DNA from: an uncultured Saprospiraceae bacterium
GTDB taxonomy: Bacteria > Bacteroidota > Bacteroidia > Chitinophagales > Saprospiraceae
Assembly: GCA_937139495.1 (NCBI GenBank)
Contig: CAKZQC010000050.1
Span: forward strand, 1-64,000
Direction of reading: 5' to 3'
Length of the DNA stretch: 64,000 nt
The notes below the pieces were generated by a model that searched no databases, was not told the DNA's origin, and saw nothing but the letters and a program-made list of their open reading frames with translations. The position numbers were made by a program, and so were the translations under genes. Shown one piece after another: positions 8,766 to 17,976 of the stretch (the first letter of the stretch is position 1; every line of letters begins with the position of its first letter).

Positions 8766-10115
8766 TCAATATCTATCCCAATAATCTTCATTATCTAGAT
8801 ATATCAATTTTAACATCACCAGATGTCCAATAGCATTAATTTTGTCTTGGGGCTTGTAACGTATGACCACATCTACCTCCATGTCATTTCCTTCTTCTTT
8901 TTGATCGGTATTTTTCATCAAGATGACACTTCCTTCGTAAAAAGAGTTCGCATCAAAATAAGGTTGAAGTATTTTTCTATCGACTCTATTATAGCTATTA
9001 GAGACATCTATTGTAATAGAATATCCTCCTTGAAAAAAACTTACATTATCTCCCATCGGGTCACGTACGTCTAAATTTGGCTGTTTAATCCCTTTAGCAT
9101 CCAGATAGCTCCCACCAAACAGCATATTAATATAATCCGAACTGACACACACGACCGTTTCGCTATGATTACCAACATAAGTTATTTCTATTATCTTACC
9201 CCAATCATCAAACGACATGATAGATATTTTCCTACTTCCTTGATCATTCTTTGTAGCTCGGTACGGCACGTCAATAATATAACTATTCGGATGTGGAATA
9301 GGATTTATCGGTAGTACTTTTTCATTAAACTTAAAATTATAATCATACCCTTCTTCCAAAAAGCTATTGACATACTTTCCCTCTTTATCGAATTTATCAA
9401 AAAAACCAAGACTAATAATACTGGTATCTTCATGGAGTACAGCTGTATATCGACCAAAAGCAAGAAAATAATCTTCTTCATCAAATACGACACTATTGAC
9501 AAATGCAGCTTGGTTTTTCTTCATCTCTAAAGCAATGCTACGGTCTATTTTGAATGTTTCCCAATTGAGCACCTCCACTACAGGACGATTCGTAAATGTA
9601 TCTTTTTTTATCGGATTGTACAGCAATCCAATCTCTTTGCCATTCATCAAACAAGCCGTTTGATACCCTTTATATTTTGTCTTTTTTTGTACAATAATCT
9701 GCCCGTTATTATCACAGATAGCATACCAATTGTACAGCTTTTTTGTTGGGTTTTTGGTACAGTAATATTCTCCATACAAAAACATTCTTGATGCGGGCAA
9801 GGCTAATAAGCTCTTAATTTGCAGCGTTTGCTTTTTAGCTGTTTTGACTGTCAGCACTACATTTGTGGTATCTTCGTACCCAATTGTACGAATGACGGTC
9901 TCCGTTCTATCTTTTTTTTCGACATTAGCGACCCACAAAAATCTCCTCTTATCGGCAAACCATTCTATCTTTTCATGCTTCAATTGCTCGCCTACTTCCT
10001 GCAATGCTATTGGGGAATTTGTCAGCGATACTTCTTTGATGTCATAAGCTTGTCCCTGTAAGTAAGTCGCTGAGAGGAGTAATAGCAGTGCTACTAGTGT
10101 TGTTGTTAATTTCAT
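8766..10115 (-). CDS. Secreted protein of unknown function
   Basis: The 449-residue protein has a clear signal peptide (MKLTTTLVALLLLLSATYLQ, cleavage near QGQA) and no lipobox, membrane segment or sorting domain, so it is probably periplasmic. The body is beta-rich with short repeated blocks such as RFLWVANVEK, LLALPASRMFLYGEYYC and EEDYFLAFGRYTAVL, which could be propeller-like blades; that is only an impression. No known family was recognised. It stands alone between the prfB terminator and the kinase pair. Confidence 0.75.
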   Translation of the reverse strand: MKLTTTLVALLLLLSATYLQGQAYDIKEVSLTNSPIALQEVGEQLKHEKIEWFADKRRFLWVANVEKKDRTETVIRTIGYEDTTNVVLTVKTAKKQTLQIKSLLALPASRMFLYGEYYCTKNPTKKLYNWYAICDNNGQIIVQKKTKYKGYQTACLMNGKEIGLLYNPIKKDTFTNRPVVEVLNWETFKIDRSIALEMKKNQAAFVNSVVFDEEDYFLAFGRYTAVLHEDTSIISLGFFDKFDKEGKYVNSFLEEGYDYNFKFNEKVLPINPIPHPNSYIIDVPYRATKNDQGSRKISIMSFDDWGKIIEITYVGNHSETVVCVSSDYINMLFGGSYLDAKGIKQPNLDVRDPMGDNVSFFQGGYSITIDVSNSYNRVDRKILQPYFDANSFYEGSVILMKNTDQKEEGNDMEVDVVIRYKPQDKINAIGHLVMLKLIYLDNEDYWDRY

Positions 10116-10351
10116 GGGTTTTGGGTTATTTGGGATTGTTTATTCATTCCTTAAATACAGAAGTTGTTTAAGAATTGTTATTATCTATATTAAAATACAT
10201 TTATCATTGATTAATAATCTAGTATATATTACACTATAGGCTAATATCAAAAGCTTTTTTACTGGTTTTAAAACCATAAAATTCAATTTACTTAAAAACC
10301 TAGCAATAATCGAAAAACAAAAATAATCAAACAAATCATTTTTAAACAACT

Positions 10352-11200
10352 TCACAGTTTATTTACTTCCTCAAGTAATAATTCACAATTTTTAGTTCTC
10401 ATGTTAATATTTGCAAGACACTTTATGATACAATCAATGTATAAATCACTAACACCCTCAATCTCTCTTATTGATTCTAAAATAGAAGTCCCAGCTGGTG
10501 GTTGACCTGTAATTAGAGTAAACCAAATAGCACCTAATGAGTATATATCTGACCTTTTGTCTATCAACTTTGGATTTTCTACTAATTCAGGCGCGTTATA
10601 ATATCCACTGACTGTAGATTCTCCAGTTTTTGTTAATCTAGAGTGCAATTCATTCTCAACAAAAATTCCTAATCCAAAATCTATTATTCTAAATTGCTTG
10701 GGAGGAGAAGCCATAATATTACTAGGTTTCAAATCACGATGAATAATACCAATTTCTTCATGAGCATATTTCATACCCTCTATTATGCTTTTCATTGCTA
10801 TTAGAGCTTTTGCAGGAGTTAATCTACCATATTTAATCAAGATTTCATTTAAGTTTAAACCTTCAAAATATTCCATTCTAATAAATGGACGTGAACCAAT
10901 TAATCCAGCATCATAAACTTTGATAATTGATGGATGATTTAATTTGAATAACATCCGTGCTTCTTGAAAAAATCTTTCAAGTTCTTTTTCACCTCCTTCA
11001 TAAAAAGCAGGTGCGAATATTTTAACTGCAAAAGGAAGTTTTAGTAATTTATGTTCAAATAAATATACCAGACCAAATCCACCTTTTCCGATAATTTTCT
11101 TTTCTTCATAATTTTTCTTGAATTCAAGCGAACCTTCTCCTATTTCGTACTCAACCATTTCCAAAACTGGATTTAAAGCTTTGGCAATTATTATTCGCAT
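10352..11200 (-). CDS. Hanks-type serine/threonine protein kinase, cytosolic
   Basis: The 282-residue protein is almost entirely a kinase domain with all catalytic elements: the glycine loop GKGGFGLV (38-45), the ATP-binding Lys in FAVKIF (60), HRDLKPSN (154-161), DFG (174-176) and APE (203-205). No transmembrane or sensor domain follows, unlike PknB-type kinases. Its ATG overlaps the end of a small upstream gene by 10 bases, so the two form an operon and are probably translated together. By eye the pair is more AT-rich than recD2 beside it, which hints at transfer. Its substrate is unknown. A role in a regulatory or phage-defence pair is inference. Confidence 0.93.
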   Translation of the reverse strand: MRIIIAKALNPVLEMVEYEIGEGSLEFKKNYEEKKIIGKGGFGLVYLFEHKLLKLPFAVKIFAPAFYEGGEKELERFFQEARMLFKLNHPSIIKVYDAGLIGSRPFIRMEYFEGLNLNEILIKYGRLTPAKALIAMKSIIEGMKYAHEEIGIIHRDLKPSNIMASPPKQFRIIDFGLGIFVENELHSRLTKTGESTVSGYYNAPELVENPKLIDKRSDIYSLGAIWFTLITGQPPAGTSILESIREIEGVSDLYIDCIIKCLANINMRTKNCELLLEEVNKL

Positions 11201-11439
11201 GAAGGTGCTTCACCTTGGATATAACCCCAAAATTCACCTGTAGTTCTACAGATTTTCAAAAATCTTGGAGTAACCCTCTCCACTCCCGGAATTCCCAAAA
11301 CTAATTTTCGTAGACGACTGTATTCTTTTTGTTCAAAATCACCACCAGTTGCTCGTGACATTAAACCCATTTTGAATTGCTCAATTTGCAATATAATATC
11401 ATCATCTTCAACAATTTCGCCTAATTCTTGTGTTTTCAT
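11191..11439 (-). CDS. Small protein preceding the kinase, unknown
   Basis: The 82-residue acidic protein has a conserved-looking second half: YSRLRKLVLG, then TPRFLKICRTTGEFWGYIQG. The pattern of RLR, a P-x-F, C-R and an F-W-x-x-I recalls a small adaptor-like segment found at the start of various bacterial conflict proteins; this is recollection, not a search result. It overlaps the kinase start by 10 bases, which supports it as a real gene. It could be a regulator, a substrate or an adaptor of the kinase. Confidence 0.7.
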   Translation of the reverse strand: MKTQELGEIVEDDDIILQIEQFKMGLMSRATGGDFEQKEYSRLRKLVLGIPGVERVTPRFLKICRTTGEFWGYIQGEAPSCE

Positions 11440-11661
11440 TTTTTTTGAATTGTATTCTAAAGTAAATATATGTCGTGTAACGACACTTCAGCCATAAAGT
11501 TTTACATGTTGTGCAAGGTAGTAAAACAATACAATTAATAAATCATATTATTACTATTCATAATTTAGTTTTTAGTGCAAAAAAAAGCCTTAGTACTTGA
11601 TATTTTAAGAAAGTCTAAAAGAAGAAAATTTCTGTACCCAACCTAACAAAGATTATTCAAC

Positions 11662-13923
11662 CTACTCCATCTCTCCCAAATTCTCCGCCACCCATTCCTC
11701 ATAACCAACCGTTCCCAACATCGGCACAACCTTTATTTCGGGCAAGCCACTCTCCTGCTCCTGCGTTAGCATATCGACCAAACCCGTGTAGCGCTGATTC
11801 GCTTTATTATTGCGAATAGCTTGATTGAGGGCTTCTTTGGTACCAATCATCACGACCAGTTTTTTGCCTCTAGTCAACCCTGTATAGACCAGATTTTTGT
11901 AGAGGAGTCTGTTGTAGTTTTCGTGTATCGGAAGAATGATACAAGGGCTCTCACTTCCTTGATATTTGTGTACCGAAACCGCATACGCCAACTCCAAGTC
12001 AATCAAGCCTGAGAAGTCGTATTCTACTTGCTTGTCTTCAAAATCAACCCATACTTTTTTGTCCACATGTACTATCTTTTTGATGAATCCAATATCACCA
12101 TTATAAACCCCTTTATCGTAGTTATTTCTGGTCTGAATCACCTTGTCGTCCTCTACGAACTTACGGTGACCGATTCCTGTATCTTCGTCCTTTTTATTGG
12201 GGTTAAGTTTGAGTTGCAATACTCGATTGAGCTCAGTCGCTCCGATCTGTCCTTTGTTCATGGGGCAGAGTAGTTGTATATCTTTTAGCTTGTCTAGTTG
12301 GTATGCCTTCGGCAATCGCTTATCTATCAACGAATAGATATTCTGTATGATTCGCTCTGGATTCTTTTCGCTTATAAAAAAGAAATCACTATCTTTTTCA
12401 ATTTGAATATTTGGGAAAATACCTTGATTAATCTTGTGGGCATTCGTTGTAATCATCGAGTCTGCTGCTTGTCGAAAAATCTCCGTCAGTCGAGTAACGG
12501 GCACATTGCCAGAGGCAATCAAATCCGACAGTACATTGCCAGCTCCTACGCTCGGCAACTGGTCAATATCTCCAACCAAAATTAGCTTGCACTTGTCAGG
12601 CAAGGCTTGCAGCAAAGAAGCCATCAAAAAAGTGTCAATCATACTTGCCTCATCTACAATCAGTACATTGCACGTCAAGGGATCGTAATGATTTTTCTTG
12701 AAGCCACCCGAGCCAAAATCATAGACCAACAAGGTATGCAGTGTGAACGCATCTTGCTTCGTTATTTCCGCCAACCGCTTGGAAGCTCGACCTGTTGGAG
12801 CCGCCAAAACAACTTCTGCCTGCTGTTCCAAACACAATTGCAACACGACTTTAGTAATCGTACTTTTACCCGTCCCTGGACCGCCTGTTATGATATGTAT
12901 TTTGGATTGTAAACTCTTAATTACTGCCTCTTCTTGCTGTTCGGCTAGAGCTATATTTTGAGCTTTTGTTACTTTTTCTAGACTGCCGTCCAAATCTTCA
13001 CCTTGCAGCAAATCTTCATTTGCCAACAAACGTTTCAGTTCCTCGGCTATATCTCGCTCATAATTATGATACAATTCCAACCAAACAAACGACTGTCGTT
13101 CGCCCTTGCGGTCAAGCATTGTTTTGATAATAATCTTGTGCCGAGAGACCAATTCTTGAATACTATCGGCTGCCGATTCGTAGGCTACGCCCAATAGTTG
13201 AGCGGCTACTTTCACCAAATAATCGTATGGTAAACAGGTATGTCCATTTCTGGCTTGCTCTTGCAATACATATTCTAAGCCAGCATCTACGCGCATGGGC
13301 GAATCTTGAGCAATACCTAATTTTTGAGCGACAGCATCGGCTTTTTTGAAACCAATCCCTGCCACATCGGTCGCCAATCGGTAAGGATTATCTTTTACTT
13401 TCTGAATACTTTGATGCCCGTATTGTTTAAAAACTCGTTGTGCATAGGCTGGAGAAATGCCATGACTCTGCAAAAAAATCATCACTTGTCGCATATCTTT
13501 TTGGCTCGACCAAGATTCTTGGATAATGGCTAGTTTCTTTTTGCCAATGCCCTCTATTTCTTGCAATCGGTGGGGTGTCAAGTCGAACACTTCCAAAGCG
13601 TTTTCGCCAAACTCATCTACGATACGCTTTGCCAAAGTAGGTCCAATACCTGCCACCACACTTGATGACAAATATTGCTCAATACCACGAGTAGTAGTCG
13701 GAATTTTCACTTCAAATTGTCGAATAATAAACTGCTTCCCAAACTTCTTGTCGTCTTTCCAATGTCCTTCACAGATAAGCTGCTCGCCCTGCTGTACGCC
13801 TAGCAAGTTACCTACTACCGTGACGGATATTGCTTTGCCTGTTGGCAATAATTTGCCAATCGTATAGCCGTTTTCTTCATTTTGGTAAATCGTATGTTCG
13901 AGCGTTCCTTCTATCTTCTGCAT
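11662..13923 (-). CDS. recD2: ATP-dependent RecD-like DNA helicase (RecD2)
   Basis: This is a 5'-3' superfamily 1B helicase acting on DNA repair and replication intermediates. The 753-residue length and order fit RecD2: an N-terminal OB-like domain (EGTLEHTIYQNEENGYTIGK), helix-hairpin-helix repeats (VAGIGPTLAKR and IEGIGKKKLA), then the motor with Walker A GGPGTGKS at 347-354, Walker B VLIVDEASMID, GDIDQLPSVGAG (motif III), LTEIFRQ (motif IV), and YAVSVHKYQGSE with the C-terminal GLTRGKK motif. The long N-terminal part without RecB/RecC partners separates RecD2 from RecD1. It is transcribed alone on the minus strand. Confidence 0.95.
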   Translation of the reverse strand: MQKIEGTLEHTIYQNEENGYTIGKLLPTGKAISVTVVGNLLGVQQGEQLICEGHWKDDKKFGKQFIIRQFEVKIPTTTRGIEQYLSSSVVAGIGPTLAKRIVDEFGENALEVFDLTPHRLQEIEGIGKKKLAIIQESWSSQKDMRQVMIFLQSHGISPAYAQRVFKQYGHQSIQKVKDNPYRLATDVAGIGFKKADAVAQKLGIAQDSPMRVDAGLEYVLQEQARNGHTCLPYDYLVKVAAQLLGVAYESAADSIQELVSRHKIIIKTMLDRKGERQSFVWLELYHNYERDIAEELKRLLANEDLLQGEDLDGSLEKVTKAQNIALAEQQEEAVIKSLQSKIHIITGGPGTGKSTITKVVLQLCLEQQAEVVLAAPTGRASKRLAEITKQDAFTLHTLLVYDFGSGGFKKNHYDPLTCNVLIVDEASMIDTFLMASLLQALPDKCKLILVGDIDQLPSVGAGNVLSDLIASGNVPVTRLTEIFRQAADSMITTNAHKINQGIFPNIQIEKDSDFFFISEKNPERIIQNIYSLIDKRLPKAYQLDKLKDIQLLCPMNKGQIGATELNRVLQLKLNPNKKDEDTGIGHRKFVEDDKVIQTRNNYDKGVYNGDIGFIKKIVHVDKKVWVDFEDKQVEYDFSGLIDLELAYAVSVHKYQGSESPCIILPIHENYNRLLYKNLVYTGLTRGKKLVVMIGTKEALNQAIRNNKANQRYTGLVDMLTQEQESGLPEIKVVPMLGTVGYEEWVAENLGEME

Positions 13924-13952
13924 GATTATTTTTCTATTGGCATTGCTAATAC

Positions 13953-14008
13953 AAAAAAAATAGCTAGCCGCCTAGCCACGATTAAATGACTTAGGCGACT
14001 AGCTATTT
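13953..14008 (-). terminator. Intrinsic terminator after the DUF6089 gene
   Basis: AAATAGCTAG (13958-13967) pairs with CTAGCTATTT (13999-14008), and CGCCTA with TAGGCG just inside. On the minus strand the stem ends in eight T (13960-13953). It separates the DUF6089 gene from recD2. Confidence 0.88.
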
Positions 14009-14046
14009 CTATAAAATGGTTATTTGGTTATTCCACGAAAGTGGTC

Positions 14047-15144
14047 TTAAAACTGAGCTGATTTACAACCTGCTTTACGTTTTCTTCTTTTGCGGAAGCC
14101 AACCAAACCGTTGTCAATAAAATTATACGAAACAGTAATCATGGTCATCAAATACCAATCATTTGCTTTATCTCCTCTTACCAAACTACCACCACGCGCA
14201 TCAATATAAGATTCGTGATTATTGACTGCTGCCAAATCGTTGGCATCTGAAATACTAGTAGGATCCATTGCCAACAATGGCGTAATATAATTCAAGTATT
14301 CGCTATAAGACATATCCTTGATCGGTGCCAAATCAGCGTTCACGTTAGCATCGTTCTGAATCACTTGATAGATGTATTCGTAACTTCTATCCGACAATAA
14401 TTCTTGCATTGATTTGTCGCCAAATTCACCTCCTCTATAAGCAGTATTATCATACAATGGCTCTTTGGTTAGTGCATCAATCGGATACGTTTGCCCTACG
14501 TCATCTAGATAATCGGTGAATGTTGGGCGAATGCCGACTTCAAAACCAATATTGATGTGGCTATTGACCGCAAACTTGACACCCAAACCCATTGGTATAG
14601 AAATCTGTGTTCTTGAGTAAGGTTTTCTGTTCGATAAAGTAGCCGAACCTTGTCCTTCTGTATTGAGTTTAGACAGCTCTATTAGTTCACCATCTTTATT
14701 GGGGTCAAAATGTGCCGTTCTTGGATTGAAATTAAATACCCCAATACCAATAAATGCGTAAGGCGAAAACATTTGGTCGTGTCCAGTTGGGTTGTAGCCC
14801 ATTAGGTTCGCTTCCAGTATCAACGAGCCTTCCAATACGTGCGATTGAAAATTAAGATTACGAATATTATTACGCAACTCTTTAGAATCGGCATCGTTCC
14901 CTGATATAAAACCAAGTGCCGCTTGTCCTCTTACACTGATAAATTTGCCCACATTGTAGCGTACAAACAATGCTCCTGCTGGATGCAAGTGTTTGAAATC
15001 AAAAATAGAGTTGGTCAACTCTCCTGAGTAATTCATGATACCAGCTCCCACACCTACTTCAAAGTAGTTGGCACTCCAATTGAATTGGGCGTGTGTCAAA
15101 GCAGGAAAAGTCATTAATAATAGTGCTGCGAATATTTTTCTCAT
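14047..15144 (-). CDS. DUF6089-type outer membrane beta-barrel protein
   Basis: The 365-residue protein has a signal peptide (MRKIFAALLLMTFPALTHA, then Q) and a start typical of this Bacteroidota family: FEVGVGAGIMNYSGELTN, with alternating barrel strands such as HLHPAGALFVRYNVGKFISV and MGLGVKFAVNSHINIGFEV. It has no sorting domain, so it would be inserted in the outer membrane. The function is unknown; relatives are often called PorG-like, which is not claimed here. The C terminus has basic residues (KRRKRKAG) before the final SAQF. It is a single-gene unit ended by the terminator at 13953-14008. Confidence 0.8.
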   Translation of the reverse strand: MRKIFAALLLMTFPALTHAQFNWSANYFEVGVGAGIMNYSGELTNSIFDFKHLHPAGALFVRYNVGKFISVRGQAALGFISGNDADSKELRNNIRNLNFQSHVLEGSLILEANLMGYNPTGHDQMFSPYAFIGIGVFNFNPRTAHFDPNKDGELIELSKLNTEGQGSATLSNRKPYSRTQISIPMGLGVKFAVNSHINIGFEVGIRPTFTDYLDDVGQTYPIDALTKEPLYDNTAYRGGEFGDKSMQELLSDRSYEYIYQVIQNDANVNADLAPIKDMSYSEYLNYITPLLAMDPTSISDANDLAAVNNHESYIDARGGSLVRGDKANDWYLMTMITVSYNFIDNGLVGFRKRRKRKAGCKSAQF

Positions 15145-15386
15145 CTGTTTGGTATTGATTTATTTTGGTTTAGTGACCTAACCCAATAAGTGTTTGTGTT
15201 GATTGGTAGGTCTAAAATAACACATTTTGTTTGATTTTGTAGCATCTCTGGTTGGCTAATTGCAAAACTAATAACGCCAAGGGCTTTTTTAAGCTGTGTT
15301 TTGGAGATTTTGGTAGCCATCAGTTGTTAATTGCAATATTAACCCAAATGTTCCTGTAGAGGATAAGAAATAACAAAAAATAGATT

Positions 15387-16013
15387 TTAGCGATCTAAAA
15401 AATAGCTCATTACCTTATAGAAGTCCTCTCCGCAATAAAAATAAAGATCAACACTTTCAATGAACACGTAATATTTTCCTTGTTCATCAACTGCTATAAA
15501 GGAATAACTTCTATCTGTTTCAGCGAAAAAATAAACAGATCCAATTCCTTCAATATTCCCAGCTGAAGGTTGCTTAAAAAATAAAAATCCCCTTCTCCTA
15601 TAGCCATCTTGATTTATTTCTTCTATTTCTATACCACCAAATTCTTTCAAAATTGTAGTAGCATAATCGTATGCCTTAGAATAACTTTTTTTATGTCTTT
15701 TTAATCTAACTTTCCTTCCTTCAAACCATCCGTATTTAGAAAATAGCTTTTGTAATTGCCACCTCCTAACTTCGTCTTGGGTTACTACTTTGTCTGTAAC
15801 TAGTTTCAGCAATTGATAAATGCCATCTTTTTGCTTATAATTAAAACTAACTAATTCAATATACAAAACTTCTCCTAAGACATGCTCTAATTTAATGTCT
15901 CTATAAATAGCATCTTCAAATTCAAGAATTGTTATTTCATTCTTAACCAACTTTTCTATCAATATCTGGATAGAAACGTTATTATTTTTATTTTTTTTAA
16001 ATAAACTATACAT
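15387..16013 (-). CDS. SUKH-3-like immunity-type protein
   Basis: The C-terminal half (about residues 115-208) follows the SUKH-3 pattern: TTILKEFGGIEIEE, a loop, FFAETDRSYSFIAVDEQGKY with the typical 'L/F-A-I/V-D-x-x-G-x-Y' strand pair, and the end LYFYCGEDFYKVMSYF matching 'yyyGddf-x-x-a'. SUKH-superfamily proteins usually neutralise toxins of contact-dependent or polymorphic systems. The basic middle part (GRKVRLKRHKKSYSKAYD) and the N-terminal 100 residues are not recognised. No toxin gene is beside it. By eye it is AT-rich compared with its neighbours. The family call is from pattern memory and needs a profile search. Confidence 0.55.
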   Translation of the reverse strand: MYSLFKKNKNNNVSIQILIEKLVKNEITILEFEDAIYRDIKLEHVLGEVLYIELVSFNYKQKDGIYQLLKLVTDKVVTQDEVRRWQLQKLFSKYGWFEGRKVRLKRHKKSYSKAYDYATTILKEFGGIEIEEINQDGYRRRGFLFFKQPSAGNIEGIGSVYFFAETDRSYSFIAVDEQGKYYVFIESVDLYFYCGEDFYKVMSYFLDR

Positions 16014-16233
16014 ATATTATACTATAACAGTTATTACCACCGCATTACTTCTAATTTCTAAAAGTCTAAACAAGAACTAATCTTCCAACTTTAAACCTAT
16101 CTACACTTCTAGCCTCTACCAGCAAAGCGGAATAAACTTTATTATATAACTACAAATCCACAATTATCGTACCTCTATCGTAGGATAAAAATGTAAAAAA
16201 ATATTTGCTCCTATTAGACGTTAAAAAACACAG

Positions 16234-16270
16234 AAGCGAGATTACAATTCTAATGATTGCAATCTCGCTT
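16234..16270 (-). terminator. Terminator hairpin after the DUF3276 gene
   Basis: AAGCGAGATT (16234-16243) pairs perfectly with AATCTCGCTT (16261-16270), with an inner CAAT/ATTG pairing. On the minus strand a T-run follows after a short spacer (CTGTGTTTTTT). Confidence 0.7.
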
Positions 16271-16310
16271 TTGTATTATTAAAATCGAATAAATTATAGT
16301 AAAATAAAAG

Positions 16311-16832
16311 CTACCAGGGGCTTACTTCGTCTTCTTCCTCGTCGTTATTATCGTTCTCGGCACTTTCGGGTTTATTCCGAATATTTTTGATGCGTTCTCT
16401 CGAACTGCGCTTCGGCTTATCTGCTTCCAAGCTGCTTCGCTCCAGTGTATTTTGCTCTTGCTCCTTACGTTCTGAAGGTGTCGTCAATTCAGCATTGCGT
16501 TCGGCTTCCTTTTCAAGCAAGTATTCTGCTTCTCTTTCGGCATTGCGACGAGCAAATTCATCATAATCATAATCAGGCATCAACTCATTCTTGACATGAT
16601 CAACAACATCTGTCAACGACTCTACAAAACGATTAAAATCTTCTTTGTACAAGAATATTTTGTGTCGAGTATAACTATCGTTTTCAAACTTACGTGTACT
16701 CTCCGTAATCGTGACGTAATAATCCGTCCCTTTAGTTTCTCGCACATCAAAGAAATAGGTTCTTCTGCGTCCAGCTTTTACTTTCTTGGAATATACACTA
16801 TCGAAGCGACTATCTTTGTTCTCGTATCCCAC
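16311..16832 (-). CDS. DUF3276 / PUR-family nucleic acid-binding protein
   Basis: The 173-residue protein matches the Bacteroidota DUF3276 family, a bacterial form of the PUR-alpha fold that binds single-stranded nucleic acid. The core lies at residues 10-95: VYSKKVKAGRRRTYFFDVRE, then DYYVTITESTRKFE and HKIFLYKEDFNRFVESL. The C-terminal third is an acidic, charged tail (EAEYLLEKEAERNAEL and later ENDNNDEEEDEV), probably disordered. It is a cytoplasmic protein. It is divergent from the ECF sigma operon across a 360-base gap. Confidence 0.88.
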   Translation of the reverse strand: MGYENKDSRFDSVYSKKVKAGRRRTYFFDVRETKGTDYYVTITESTRKFENDSYTRHKIFLYKEDFNRFVESLTDVVDHVKNELMPDYDYDEFARRNAEREAEYLLEKEAERNAELTTPSERKEQEQNTLERSSLEADKPKRSSRERIKNIRNKPESAENDNNDEEEDEVSPW

Positions 16833-17192
16833 GGTCTAAAACTTTATTGAATGATTAAAGATGGAAGTAATCCTAACTAAAAAGCTGTTTTACTTCTTTT
16901 AAAGTGCTAAAATATAAAGTCTATTTCTATTATTCATTTTTTTGACGAACAAAAAATATTTTTTCTGTTGACTTTTTACTGTTAAACAAGCGTTGATAAA
17001 GGAATAGAAGGTGTTTAAAAAGTCGTCAATAATTACTTGACAAGCCATTGAAAACTATCGTTAGAAGTGTCCATTTCTAAGTTTTTTCTATAAAAATCAA
17101 TTTAGACAAAGGATTATAACCAGACTTTCGTCTAATAGCTATAAGTTGTCTTGCAAACAATCTTTTTCTTTAACTAGTAGAAGTTTATAATT
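16833..17192. other. 360-base intergenic region between divergent genes
   Basis: This AT-rich region must hold the promoters of the DUF3276 gene (minus) and the ECF sigma operon (plus). No coding frame, strong hairpin or clear TAnnTTTG element was found in it. Confidence 0.5.
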
Positions 17193-17723
17193 TTGGAGCA
17201 TTTTCATCAAATTTACCAAAAACACAGTCAGTTAGTTTACAACTTGGCATTGCAATACACTCAAAATCAGCAAGATGCAGAGGAAATAACGCAAGATGTG
17301 TTTGTTAGTGTTCATCAAAACATAGATGACTTTAGGGCGGAATCTCAACTCGAAACTTGGATATATCGAATTGGCATCAATAAAAGTTTAGATTTTTTGA
17401 AAGCTAAACGCAGTAAAAAGCGGCGTTTCTTTTTCAATAAAATACAACTAGACGATGAAGAGCAACCACTTCAACTGCCCAATTTTGATCATCCAGGAGT
17501 ATTGCTGGAGCAAAAAGAAGATTTAACCGCATTGTTTCGAGCGATTAATCAGCTAAAAGACCAACAAAAAACGATTATTATTCTACTCAAAATAGAAGGA
17601 AAGTCGCAAAAAGAAGTTGCCGCCATTCTAGATATAACGACCAAAGCGGTAGAATCACTATTCCAGCGAGCAAAGAAAAATTTACGTATTTTTTTAAATA
17701 AACAAAAGGAAAATGAAATCTAA
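17193..17723 (+). CDS. ECF sigma-70 family RNA polymerase sigma factor
   Basis: The 176-residue protein has sigma region 2 (LVYNLALQYTQNQQDAEEIT then QDVFVSVHQNI and TWIYRIGINKSLDFL) and region 4 (LKDQQKTIIILLKIEGKSQK, then EVAAILDITTKAVESLFQRA). No extra domains follow. The best start is TTG at 17193 (TTG GAG CAT TTT), since no ATG lies in front of the conserved sequence. It heads an operon: its end overlaps the next gene by 11 bases. The neighbours suggest control of envelope or copper-related functions. Confidence 0.93.
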   Translation: MEHFHQIYQKHSQLVYNLALQYTQNQQDAEEITQDVFVSVHQNIDDFRAESQLETWIYRIGINKSLDFLKAKRSKKRRFFFNKIQLDDEEQPLQLPNFDHPGVLLEQKEDLTALFRAINQLKDQQKTIIILLKIEGKSQKEVAAILDITTKAVESLFQRAKKNLRIFLNKQKENEI

Positions 17724-17976
17724 TTCGTCCAATGATATAGAACAAGAATTGGCATTGCTACAACAAATACAACCTGCTAAACTTCGTCCTGAGGTCTATC
17801 AGAAAATCCTACAAAAAACAACGGCTACGATTAGCAAAAAATGGCTACCACTAATAGCCGCAGCTATGCTAACAGGCATTTGTTTCAATATTTATACTAT
17901 CGTGGAGTATCAAAAAGACTCTCTTGCACAAAACAATTACTCTAATTCTATCGAATACACTTTGAGTTATGAATAA
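17713..17976 (+). CDS. Small single-pass membrane protein, probable anti-sigma factor
   Basis: The 87-residue protein has a cytoplasmic N-terminal helix (DIEQELALLQQIQPAKLRPE), one transmembrane segment (WLPLIAAAMLTGICFNIYTI) and a short outer tail. It overlaps the ECF sigma gene at its start and the next gene at its end. This position and topology are those of an anti-sigma factor, but it is too short to show a ZAS or other named domain. The role is inferred from context. Confidence 0.7.
   Translation: MKSNSSNDIEQELALLQQIQPAKLRPEVYQKILQKTTATISKKWLPLIAAAMLTGICFNIYTIVEYQKDSLAQNNYSNSIEYTLSYE

Noticed and set aside
10352..11200. Kinase as eukaryotic contamination
   Set aside because: Gene structure, codon use and overlap with a small bacterial-type gene fit a bacterial Hanks kinase.
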